This document shows, in pieces, positions 22,591 through 31,145 of a stretch of 64,000 bases of DNA. The stretch covers positions 558,001 through 622,000 of the forward strand of contig JAOTON010000040.1 in the NCBI GenBank assembly GCA_034440635.1. Reading direction: 5' to 3'. The position numbers and the translations under genes are program-made. Under the pieces are notes generated by a model. That model was not told the origin of the DNA. It searched no databases and was given only the letters and a program-made list of their open reading frames with translations. The DNA comes from Lepas anatifera. Taxonomy: Eukaryota > Arthropoda > Thecostraca > Lepadidae. Every line of letters starts with the position of its first letter. The stretch's first letter is position 1.

Positions 22591-25500
22591 CTAAAAAGTG
22601 CTGTGAGGGCTATAAACGATGTCAAACTTTATTTCTTTCAGGTAAGATAAAACGTCTTTGATGTCTACGACGGGATCGTTTCCAAGACACTGCTCTAAAG
22701 AGACCGATGGGAAGAATCGACGCATTTGCCTTTTGAGATTGTCACAGCAGTCTGCCTCGGATAAAACATGCTGGACAGCAAGGCGGTTGCCACAATGTAA
22801 ACACAGGTTAGGAGTAGAGCTATTCAGGTGGTAGGCATGAGTGGCATAACAGTGCCCAATGCGGAGTCTAGAGAGGGCCACCTCCTCTCTTCTGCTTTTT
22901 CTGTTGCTCGACTCCCATCTCTCAATGGAGGTGCGCAGGCGTTTCATAAAGCACTCTGGCTCTGCAGCCCACCTTGACTGCCATTCAGTCTCCTGTAGTG
23001 TTCTGAACGATGCTTTGAGGTCTGAAGCCGGAATCCTAAACTGACGCGAAGGGGGTAGTACGGACGCCTCTTTCGCAACCTTATCGACTTTTTCGTTCCC
23101 TGAAATTCCAATATGGCTCGGTACCCAAAGAAAGCGCACATCAGTCCCTCTGGAGGAGATCGCTGACAGAAGCCTTCTTATAGATGGTATAAGCCAGTTT
23201 TGCTGTGGGTGATGAGATTGGAGTGCTGTCAGTGAGCTAGCAGAGTCCGTTATGATAAGACATCGATCCTCTTGAGAACGCTTGATGTGTCTTAAAACCC
23301 GGAGAATGGCATATAGTTCTGTGGTAAAAACCGAAACAGACCCTGGTAGGCTAAACCCTTGGCTCAGTCCCTCCCCTAAAAAGGCGCTTCCAGCACCGCC
23401 GGTAGACTTCGAGCCGTCGGTGTAGAACCGGGCATGAGCTGCATAGGAGCCGATTTTGCGCAGCGCTAAGGCCAGAAATTCTGAGGGTAGTGTTGCTGCT
23501 TTTTTATGGCGCATCAGATCGAGATCGCATTGTGCAGGGATGAGTCGCCATGGTTCCGTACGTTCTGGTCGCGTTTCAGCAATTACTTCCAGGTCAACGC
23601 CGCTGCCTTCTAACCACAGAGATACACGCAAACAGAGAGCTCGTGAAGATGTCTGTCGCACCATTCTGAGGGGCATAGTCAAATTTTCGTCGAAAATCCA
23701 CCTGTATGTTGGATGGGACGGATCCTGCCTGATTTTGCTAGCGTATGATAATGCCAACCGCTTCCTTCTCAGGTCTAGTGGAGGTTCATTGGCGTCTACT
23801 AGAAGGCTTGCCCTGCGGGACGTGCGAAAAGCGCCCGTCGCCACTCTAACACAGGCGTGGTGTACAGCGTCCAGAGGCTGCTTAACGTTGCTCAAAGCAC
23901 CATCATATACTACTGAGCCATAATCTAGTACGGACCTAATGAGAGCACGGTACAAACGGAGGAGTGTTAACCTATCGGCACCATAAGATGTGCGAGAAAT
24001 CACCTTTAGCACATCCATCCGTTTGAAACATTTATCTCGCAGGAGTGATATGTGGGGGGCGTATGTCAAGCGTTTATCCATCGTCATGCCCAGGAACTTT
24101 GCTTCCGGGACGATTGGGACTCTCCTGCCGTATAAACGGAGACTGATGTCAGTACACGAGCGGCGGCGGCAGAAGTGCATACACACAGTTTTCTCAGTGG
24201 AAAATCTAAAACCGTTCTTCAGGCTCCATTCGGATAACCGGTCTATGCATATTTGGAGCTGTCGCTGTGCTGAAATCGAGGTGGAGGTGCTTAACCACAC
24301 CGCTAAGTCATCTACGAACAGAGATTTCTCGACTGTGGGAGGTAGAATTTCGCAGACGTCATTAATTAAGATACCGAACAGGGTCACGCTTAAAACGCCG
24401 CCCTGGACCACACCACTCTCCTGGTAGAAACTATCAGATAGCGAGTTGCCCACTCTCACTCTGAACTTCCGTCTCTTCATAAAATTGTCAATAAAGAATC
24501 CCATGTGACCCTTGATGCCAGCTTTCCGTGCCTTGTCTAAAACCGCGTAGCGCCAGGCTGTGTCATAGGCCTTTTCGATGTCAAATAGTAAAGCAAACAC
24601 GTGTTGCTTTGAGGCGAATGAACGGCGTATTGATGAATCTAGCGATGTAAGATGGTCGGTAGTGGACCGCCCTGCGCGGAATCCACATTGAGCATTAGAA
24701 AAGAATCCGGTGCTCTCCAGGTACCAAACCAGACGTGCGTTTACCATGCGTTCTAAGAGTTTACATACACATGAGGTCAAGGCAATCGGTCTATAGTGAA
24801 GGGGGTCGCTACCATCCTTGTCGGCTTTTAAAACTGGGATGACAGTGGCATCTCTCCAGGCAGTGGGAAAATCGTGTGTGGTCCAAAGGAAGTTGAAGTA
24901 AGACAATAAAGCAGTAGAAGACCGTTCGCTGAGATTCTTTATCATGTCAATGTGTATACCGTCCGGGCCAGCGGCTGTGCTTCTCGCCCGAGACAGTGCG
25001 GTGTTAAGTTCTGATATGGTAAAAGGGTCATTGTATGATAGTTGTTCATGGGAGCTAAAACTCACTGGGAGACGTTCCCTCCGTTCTTTGTGCCGTAAAA
25101 ACCTTGGGTCTGAACAGGCCAGCCGCCAGCGAGCAGCCCACGCATTGCCAAAGGCGTTCGCTACCTCTGTGGGGTTAGAAATTGTTCCGCCGGAACCTGT
25201 CAGAACCGGCAGGGACATGGCACAGCTACGGCCGGCCAGACGATGTACTCGCCGCCAAATTGTTGTTAATGGTGTTAGCCGATTTATTGTTGTAATATAA
25301 GTTTGCCATGATTTTCGTTTTGCATCTCTAACTGTGCGTCTGGCTAGTGCTTTTGTACGTCGGTATTCTATTAAATTGTGAGTTGTCGGCTGTCTTGTAA
25401 ATAATTTAAAACGGCGTCGACGTTCTCTAATGGTGCGCCTGCACTCCTCCGTCCACCAGGGCACGGGGATGCGCCGTGGGAGCGAGCTAGTCTTAGGTAT

Positions 25501-26379
25501 GAAAGTCTCAGCCGAGTCTAGAATTCGAGCACGCAGCTCCTCCTCGCATATTGTAGCGGTTTCGGCCTCGTCTGGTGTAAAATCGAGGACACAGTCAGAG
25601 GTAAAACCCTGCCAGTCGGCCCGCCGTAAGTTCCACTGCGGCGTTCTCCTGCCCGGATGTGGGGTCTCAGACCAAAGCCAGATCGGGTAGTGATCGCTGT
25701 TGCACGGATGCGAATGAGTTCGCCACTTAAAGCGGTCGGCTATTGAAGCTGAACAGAGAGATAGATCAACTGCCGATGCTGTTCCTGAAGGCAATGAGAT
25801 GTGTGTAGGGTGACCTGTGTTTAAAGTGCATATGTTAAAGCGGTGGATTATTTCCTCCAAGCGCCGGCCTCGCCTATTTGTGCGGGGGCAGCCCCATGTT
25901 GTGTTATAAGCGTTGAAGTCACCTAATATTATATAATTTGCTGGCAACTGTTGTATTAAATTTGTGAGTTCATCGCCAGGAAAGTCCTCACCGGGAGGGA
26001 GATATAGGGATACGATGGTTGCTTTAAATTGTTGTAGGTCGACGGTCGCTGCTACAGCCTGTAGGCTTGTTCTCAAGCGGAACGGATGGGCAGGGACGCT
26101 AAAATGGGCAAGCAGCGCTACTCCTCCATGAGCAATTGTTGTGGAATGAACGTCGTATCGAAATGTTTTATAGTATATTTGCTGGCAATGATGGTCATGT
26201 TTTAGCTTGGTCTCCTGTAAGGCAACTACTACAGGAGTTTTCTGTGCTAACAATGTTTGGAGTTCCGTGTGATTTGCCCTAAAACCTCTCATGTTCCACT
26301 GTAAAATAAACGTCATTAGGTAGAGTACGAGTAGGGTGTGTAAAAACTTTCCTAGATTGAAACCTCGGTCGTCTATCAT
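22591..26379 (-). CDS. LINE ORF2 polyprotein: endonuclease, reverse transcriptase, RNase H
   Basis: The frame is intact and about 1262 codons long from the ATG at 26379-26377. Near the N-terminus ILQWNMRG and VALQETK (Glu about residue 56) mark the AP-type endonuclease that nicks target DNA, followed by GDFNAYNTTWG and SDHYPIWL. The RT domain shows AAGPDGIHIDMI, HYRPIALTS, CGFRAGRSTTDHL, LLFDIEKAYDT (motif A), SGVVQGGVLS and SLFVDDLAVW (catalytic FVDD). RNase H follows with FYTDGSKS, FTTELYAIL, IITDSASSL and WVPSHIGISGNEKVDKVA, so its Asp-Glu-Asp set is present. A C-terminal CLHCGNRL then HVLSEADC resembles the zinc motif of this group. The ATG overlaps the ORF1 stop as ATGA, suggesting termination-reinitiation. 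I chose this ATG over an upstream TTG; the endonuclease itself starts about 22 residues later. Confidence 0.95.
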   Translation of the reverse strand: MIDDRGFNLGKFLHTLLVLYLMTFILQWNMRGFRANHTELQTLLAQKTPVVVALQETKLKHDHHCQQIYYKTFRYDVHSTTIAHGGVALLAHFSVPAHPFRLRTSLQAVAATVDLQQFKATIVSLYLPPGEDFPGDELTNLIQQLPANYIILGDFNAYNTTWGCPRTNRRGRRLEEIIHRFNICTLNTGHPTHISLPSGTASAVDLSLCSASIADRFKWRTHSHPCNSDHYPIWLWSETPHPGRRTPQWNLRRADWQGFTSDCVLDFTPDEAETATICEEELRARILDSAETFIPKTSSLPRRIPVPWWTEECRRTIRERRRRFKLFTRQPTTHNLIEYRRTKALARRTVRDAKRKSWQTYITTINRLTPLTTIWRRVHRLAGRSCAMSLPVLTGSGGTISNPTEVANAFGNAWAARWRLACSDPRFLRHKERRERLPVSFSSHEQLSYNDPFTISELNTALSRARSTAAGPDGIHIDMIKNLSERSSTALLSYFNFLWTTHDFPTAWRDATVIPVLKADKDGSDPLHYRPIALTSCVCKLLERMVNARLVWYLESTGFFSNAQCGFRAGRSTTDHLTSLDSSIRRSFASKQHVFALLFDIEKAYDTAWRYAVLDKARKAGIKGHMGFFIDNFMKRRKFRVRVGNSLSDSFYQESGVVQGGVLSVTLFGILINDVCEILPPTVEKSLFVDDLAVWLSTSTSISAQRQLQICIDRLSEWSLKNGFRFSTEKTVCMHFCRRRSCTDISLRLYGRRVPIVPEAKFLGMTMDKRLTYAPHISLLRDKCFKRMDVLKVISRTSYGADRLTLLRLYRALIRSVLDYGSVVYDGALSNVKQPLDAVHHACVRVATGAFRTSRRASLLVDANEPPLDLRRKRLALSYASKIRQDPSHPTYRWIFDENLTMPLRMVRQTSSRALCLRVSLWLEGSGVDLEVIAETRPERTEPWRLIPAQCDLDLMRHKKAATLPSEFLALALRKIGSYAAHARFYTDGSKSTGGAGSAFLGEGLSQGFSLPGSVSVFTTELYAILRVLRHIKRSQEDRCLIITDSASSLTALQSHHPQQNWLIPSIRRLLSAISSRGTDVRFLWVPSHIGISGNEKVDKVAKEASVLPPSRQFRIPASDLKASFRTLQETEWQSRWAAEPECFMKRLRTSIERWESSNRKSRREEVALSRLRIGHCYATHAYHLNSSTPNLCLHCGNRLAVQHVLSEADCCDNLKRQMRRFFPSVSLEQCLGNDPVVDIKDVLSYLKEIKFDIVYSPHSTF

Positions 26380-27983
26380 GTTTCCCAACTCCTCCCGTCG
26401 AACATCTCTGGTTCTCTCCAGGCAGCGCGGGAGTTCCAGTTCCTTGCCTCACGTGGAGGGTTATTAGGGTTCCTTGGGGGCGAGCGTTTAGCAAACACTG
26501 GCCTCTCTACCATGTATGCATCGCCTGTATACCCCGGCCTCCCGTCATCTTGGGGGATGGGCCTTCGTATGCGCTGTCTGAGGTCTCCCGAGTTCCTTAG
26601 ATCTGCTTGAGCTGGCCCTAAATTCTCCATGGATTGGGCACGCTGAGTTTGATTGAGTTTGATTTGTTGTTTTGGTGTTTTTACAGTGACTCGAGGAATT
26701 GATAGTTCGAGGCCTTTGCTGGAGCGGAAAGAGTGCTCCGGACGCTGTTTTTGTGTTATTTTTATTGTGTCCTCGCTACTTTTGGTATTTGTTGTTGATG
26801 TGAGCTTACGTTTCTTGCTTTGTGTTACAGTACTAGAAGCGACTTCGACTGCCTGTTGTGGGTGGACTCTTTGACGTATTGGTTTGTCACTGGTCGGAGG
26901 GGGCATCAGGGCAGACCCATCCACTTCCTCCGGGGCTTCGCCCTCACCCTCATAGGGGTTTGCCTTTGTGCCTGCGGCCTCCTCAGGGGGAAGCGTAGGA
27001 GTGATGTGTTCCGTCATGGAAGACGGCACGACTGGGCGTTGGGGAGGTGGTGATAGAGTTGGGGAGGCTTCCCGAGCTCTCTTGCCGGAGGTTTCAGTTT
27101 GAGGGGGATCACGGCTGACTGTGCAGCTCTGGGAGGCTGACTCGGCACTGAGCGCTCGGAATTCTGACGGGTCCGTCCCCACTGCAGCGTCTCGGTACTG
27201 TGGTGGTGGTGATGACGTTTGCGTCACTGCGTCGACTTTCTCCCCACAGCCCATATGTTTGCAGCTGGAGTCATCTGGTTGACTGGGTAGGAACTTAGCA
27301 ACCATCGCGAGGAACTGGCGGAGGGAGAGATTCATGAACTGACCGATTTTCGAATCCACGGTAAGTGCAGGACGGGTCTCAGTGATGGTTTCAGCTGGTG
27401 CGACACTGCGCTGGGATCCCACCAGGGCATCTCGGTAAGGAGAGTGGTCGGTAGAAGGCTTTGCCCGGGATGTTACGGGTGTGGCCGCCGGCACTGGTTT
27501 TGGAGGAAGTGGGACTTTTCTTTTCTGGGTCTCCTTAGCCTCAGTCAGTTTAGGGCACAACCTGCTCCACGCCTCGTGGTCGCCTCCACATCCGGCACAC
27601 TTGGGTTTCTCTACCTCGCACGATCTGGAGCTGTGACCTACCTCTGAGCATCTACCGCATCGTTCCCTACCTCTGCAGCTGCCAGCGATATGACCGAATG
27701 ACTGGCACCTGAAACACCTAATGGGGCTAGGAACAAAGGGACGAACCTTAATGGTCATCCAGCCCACTCGCACCTTCTCAGGCAAGGTAGTCCCTGAAAA
27801 CACGAGCATGAACGTGCCGTTGTCCGTCCCCTGGCTTTCCCCTCTCCGCAGCATACGTTTGGCTTCTGACACGCCCTGATCTCTTAGGCCTGACAGGATC
27901 TCCTCCTCAGAGACATCGCGTAGGTCTTTGCAGCTGATCACGCCTCTGCAGCTGTTTTTGGTAGCATGCGGAGAGACCTTCAC
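26376..27983 (-). CDS. LINE ORF1 (Gag-like RNA-binding protein), main open part
   Basis: This 535-codon frame encodes the nucleic-acid-binding protein that coats LINE RNA. The start carries the conserved SRGVI-like segment (SCRGVISCKDLRDVSEEEIL) and the RNA-binding fold region that ends in VRPFVPSPIRCFRC. Three tandem zinc knuckles follow: CFRCQSFGHIAGSC, CGRCSEVGHSSRSC (both C-x2-C-x4-H-x4-C) and a variant CAGCGGDHEAWSRLC. The remainder is a low-complexity Pro/Ser/Thr/Lys-rich tail. The stop overlaps the ORF2 start by ATGA. The protein's natural N-terminus lies upstream in other frames (28019-28351), so the first ATG here is probably internal to the original ORF. Confidence 0.88.
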   Translation of the reverse strand: MKVSPHATKNSCRGVISCKDLRDVSEEEILSGLRDQGVSEAKRMLRRGESQGTDNGTFMLVFSGTTLPEKVRVGWMTIKVRPFVPSPIRCFRCQSFGHIAGSCRGRERCGRCSEVGHSSRSCEVEKPKCAGCGGDHEAWSRLCPKLTEAKETQKRKVPLPPKPVPAATPVTSRAKPSTDHSPYRDALVGSQRSVAPAETITETRPALTVDSKIGQFMNLSLRQFLAMVAKFLPSQPDDSSCKHMGCGEKVDAVTQTSSPPPQYRDAAVGTDPSEFRALSAESASQSCTVSRDPPQTETSGKRAREASPTLSPPPQRPVVPSSMTEHITPTLPPEEAAGTKANPYEGEGEAPEEVDGSALMPPPTSDKPIRQRVHPQQAVEVASSTVTQSKKRKLTSTTNTKSSEDTIKITQKQRPEHSFRSSKGLELSIPRVTVKTPKQQIKLNQTQRAQSMENLGPAQADLRNSGDLRQRIRRPIPQDDGRPGYTGDAYMVERPVFAKRSPPRNPNNPPREARNWNSRAAWREPEMFDGRSWET

Positions 27984-28018
27984 CGGTAGAGACAGAGACC
28001 TGTTGGGTGTCCGGATTT

Positions 28019-28351
28019 CTAGGGAGGAGGTTGAGAGCAGCTTTTAGCATCGGGCTCACTTCCCATTTCAACCTCGACTCGCCCATTCGGGTGTCTGTAA
28101 GTCCGTTTTGGATGGAACTTTCGCAGGGCTTCATGGATCTGAAATGGATTCACCTTAACTGTTCTATCCTCGAAGTCAATGACGAGAGTCAAGGGGGTGG
28201 TCTGCTCTGGTCGAGTTCGTGCGGGGGGTTCAGTTCCCGAGAAATCCATCGCGGCGGCGACGTCGGTGGGTGGACAAGAGGTGGTCGGCGTCAATGCGGG
28301 GGTCGGAGTCCGTGCGGTCGATTCAGTTGGTGTACAAGTAGGAGAGGCCAT
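28019..28351 (-). pseudogene. Frame-shifted 5' part of LINE ORF1
   Basis: A 110-codon frame starts MASPTCTPTE, is Thr/Pro-rich and then gives LVIDFEDRTVKVNPFQIHEA, typical of the start of the folded domain in I/Jockey ORF1 proteins. It ends in a stop at 28019. A third frame (about 28030-27990) appears to carry the linking stretch LLNLLPRNPDTQQVS before the 26376-27983 frame takes over. Two small indels therefore seem to separate it from the main ORF1. Confidence 0.75.
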
Positions 28352-29368
28352 GATGAGTCAGTTTACCTTCGGCCCCCGGGTTGCCAGCTGTCAATAGCTG
28401 GGCCCAGGGGCTGGTACAGTGCCTACGGGGGGCAGGTGCGGCCGTCTCAGAGGGGCGAGAGATACTCACACAACCCCTCCGATCAGAACGCACCCACCCC
28501 TTGACGCCATCAGCCCAGTGGGCCGGCAGGGCCATGAGTCGGGACTAAGCAAAACGTGGCAGCCCTCACGCAGCGGAGACTGCGGTCCACCAGGCGCGCG
28601 CAACAGGCCGGGGTCTCGAAAAACGACGGTTTCCGAAACCCCGGCCCGCGTCACGCCCGGCAAGAACTATCACAGTCCCCACTGCGAAGGGCGCCGCGTC
28701 GCACGCCCGAAACATGATCCCCCTGCCCAGCTGGACCGAGCGACAGTGCCCGTTGACACTGCCGCGTAGCTAGGCCGCCCGCGGCAGCCTACGGACGGCT
28801 TACCCCCGGTTGGATCGACATATCTGGGCCAAAGGGGGCGTGTTGGAGCCCTCGGGACTGACCCGCCCGAGGGGGACCTCAACCCCCCAGGATCCCGTCA
28901 ACCTCGTCGCCGGGGCTCGAGATAGGCCTCGAGTAGGCGCCTTACACCCATAAAAAGGCCGAAGAAGGCAAATAACTGTGGAACCAATAACTGAAGCGTA
29001 AAAAGAGGAAAGGAACTAAACATAATCAACAAAATGAGAAAACAAAAACAAACAGGAGCTACATACTGGGAGGTGCAGGACACAACTGACCCGATCCAAT
29101 ACGGTTACCGACCAGGTAACAAAGGGCCCGTAAGGCAGTCATCAGCACCACCGCAGACCTCATCACCAGGGCCGCCGACGACAGAAGCCGACTCTAACCG
29201 ACCGAGATCGGAAGAGCCGGCGGCCGCCGGAGAGCCAGACATGACGTGTCCGCGGTGATGCGTCGACATGCCTCCAAGGGCTGACTGGGGCCCCGGGCGC
29301 GTCACTCCCCGTTGCTCCATCTTTACTGCCGGACGAATCCGGCAAGTGAAGATCGGTCCCCTGAGGGG
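28352..29368 (-). other. LINE 5' leader
   Basis: GC-rich sequence (notably 28560-28900) between the target duplication and ORF1. No coding motif is seen. I-group LINEs usually carry an internal promoter here, but I cannot point to a specific site. Confidence 0.6.
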
Positions 29369-29382
29369 CTGTTGATCAGGTA
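29369..29382. repeat. Target-site duplication, right copy
   Basis: CTGTTGATCAGGTA, identical to 22441-22454. It is followed by the T-arm half of the tRNA-like segment (GGTCCGGTTCGAATCC). Confidence 0.92.
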
Positions 29383-29550
29383 GGTCCGGTTCGAATCCGG
29401 GGGTGACCACGTACCATTTATTGGTTATTTTAAAGAAAAGAATGATAAAACTGACGAGATGCATTAAGAACGAAATATGGTTTACTTTCAGCACATTGTC
29501 ATGCGGCTCTCCTGCGCCGGTGGGGTGTTAGCCCAGGTCGCAGACCGGAG

Positions 29551-30883
29551 TTGTTGTTGTTGTTGTTGGCGTCTGTCAGTCCTGAGAATTGATGTCAGAG
29601 CTCTGGAATTTTGTAGGATGATAGCCCGTCTGCTCCAGACACCCAAACTGAAGCCCCAAGTTGAAATCCAAAATAGTTTTTGAGAAATTTTGGCTCAAAC
29701 TTTTTCTGTTTTATATTTTTCTAATTTTTACTTCTTAAGCTACGAGCTTGAAATTTATGTCCTTTTCAATCGATAACAAGGGCCAGCTAGGGGGAAAAAT
29801 TGAGTTGATCCGACAATATTTATTGCGCGAAAACGCGGCATTTCTCACGCGCGCAAAAAACCTGCTAAAAGTTGATGGCCGACTTGTGCGCTCGAAATGT
29901 CAGAAGACAGGCCTCAGTTAGCTGAAAGGCAGTTACCTAGGGGTGGCTAGGCAGATTTTGTAGTGCTTAGGCATAGTTTTGAGTGCAAAACGTAAAATTT
30001 TGACCTACTTTTTACAGTTCTTCCGGAAGACTGAATTTTGGTTCATTTCATTTCAACGTTAATATCTCACAATCTAATTGACCGATTTGAGTTTTCATTT
30101 CAAATAATAAAAGAACATTGCTTCCGCCTGATAATATTTGCAGATGGAAATTGTGAATGTGAAATTCTTTGTTTTATTGGCATAAAAAGAAATTGAGTAA
30201 AAAAACTTTTTTATTTGCATCCTCCTGGTTCCAAGCTCATGTCACTCACAAACTCAGAACTGACATGGCTGAATAGGAAAGTTACTTGCGGTCCTTTCGC
30301 TCACTTATACTACCAACCTATCTCTAATGGCTTTCGAGTAATTAGTCCAAAATGTATTACAAGATGCCAAATTTATCGGACCACCTTTGCTTCTCACCAT
30401 GGTTTCAAGCCCTTAAAATGGATGAAAGCGGAAGAAATTTGGCATGAAGCTAGCTTAGGATCCTAGTTCGACGATACAAGTAATTTCAGGCCAAAAGAAT
30501 GCTTGGTTCGTCTTCTAGAAGCACCTTTATATCGTGCCTTTTCGGGACAAGCACAGCACCCGGCGCCAGCGGCCCGGCATATTCGGCGGAGTTGTACCAG
30601 CCAGTGACCTCCTGACGGGTCACATCTGTTCAGCTAGTGGGAGGGTGAGTAGTGTGGCACGGTGGTCTAGTGGTTAGAAGCCCTGTCTATTGATCGCGTA
30701 GGTCCGGTCCGAATCCGGGGGTGACCACGTACTCTTTATTGGTTATTTCAAAGAAAAGAATGATAAACCTGACTTGCAGGCTTATGAAGAGATACATTAA
30801 GAACGAAATATGGTTAGCTTTCAGGACATTGTCATGCGGCTCTCCTGCGCCGGTGGGGCGTTAGCCCAGGTCGCAGACCGGAG
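29551..30883 (+). mobile_element. Alpha unit 2 (uninterrupted)
   Basis: Starting with a TTG tract and GGCGTCTGTCAGTCCTGAG, this repeats alpha unit 1 almost base for base. It serves as the empty-site reference for the LINE insertion. The tRNA-like segment is intact at 30654-30728. The unit ends with box GTCATGCGGCTCT (30831-30843) and hairpin CCTGCGCCGG...CGCAGACCGGAG, and the next B cassette follows with no TTG tract between them (TCAGAGCC from 30884). Confidence 0.75.
30654..30728 (+). repeat. tRNA-like segment in alpha unit 2
   Basis: GTGGCACGG, an A-box region TGGTCTAGTGGTTAG, an anticodon-arm-like stretch, then B-box-like GGTCCGAATCC within TCCGG/CCGGG stem halves. The acceptor stem pairs poorly, so I call it tRNA-derived. 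Confidence 0.65.
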
Positions 30884-31145
30884 TCAGAGCCGCATGACGA
30901 AATCCATGGAGCGAAGCGCATTGAGATTTCTCAAGCGGCTCTATTCTGGCCGCTCAGACGGGTCTCGTCGTGGTCTGTTGTTGTTGTTGTCAGAGCCGCA
31001 TGACGAAATCCATGGAGCGAAGTGCATTGAGATTTCTCAAGCGGCTCTATTCTGGCCGCTCAGACGGGTCTCGTCGTGGTCTGTTGTCAGAAGCCGGTGA
31101 CGAACGAAGTGAGAAACGGCTTCTATACTGACAGTTTTTTGTTCT
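30884..31145 (+). repeat. Hairpin-cassette array 3 (two B units, one A-prime unit)
   Basis: B units at 30884 and about 30989 immediately follow an alpha unit whose end box is B-type. The A-prime unit at 31087 (arm CGGCTTCTATACTGACAG, then a GTTCTCTGTTGTCCGTAGTAG tail) immediately precedes a unit whose end box is A-type (33631). The switch of cassette type falls at the switch of unit type. Confidence 0.9.

Larger units (their letters stand above)
22455..29368 (-). mobile_element. I-type non-LTR retrotransposon, near full length
   Basis: A 6.9-kb element on the minus strand. It has a 5' leader of about 1 kb (28352-29368), ORF1 with three zinc knuckles, ORF2 with endonuclease, reverse transcriptase and RNase H, and a short 3' UTR ending in TCA repeats (TGATGATGA at 22455-22473 on +). 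A 14-bp target duplication flanks it. The element is complete at both ends. ORF2 is intact, but ORF1 has frameshifts near its 5' end, so the copy was recently active but is probably defective in ORF1. Domain order and RNase H place it in the I group; the exact clade needs a phylogeny. Confidence 0.92.
21291..29550 (+). mobile_element. Alpha unit 1 of the head-to-tail array (split by a LINE)
   Basis: The unit opens with a TTG tract and GGCGTCTGTCAGTCCTGAG. It continues through about 1.1 kb of AT-rich non-coding body and a tRNA-like segment, and ends with the 13-nt box GTCATGCGGCTCT (29498-29510), a GC-rich hairpin (29511-29550) and a TTG tract. The LINE at 22455-29368 interrupts it. Without that insertion the unit is about 1.35 kb, like alpha unit 2. 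The box is the exact inverse of the opening of the B cassettes that precede the unit. It has no coding capacity of its own. Interpretation as a Helentron-like non-autonomous element is an inference. Confidence 0.7.
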
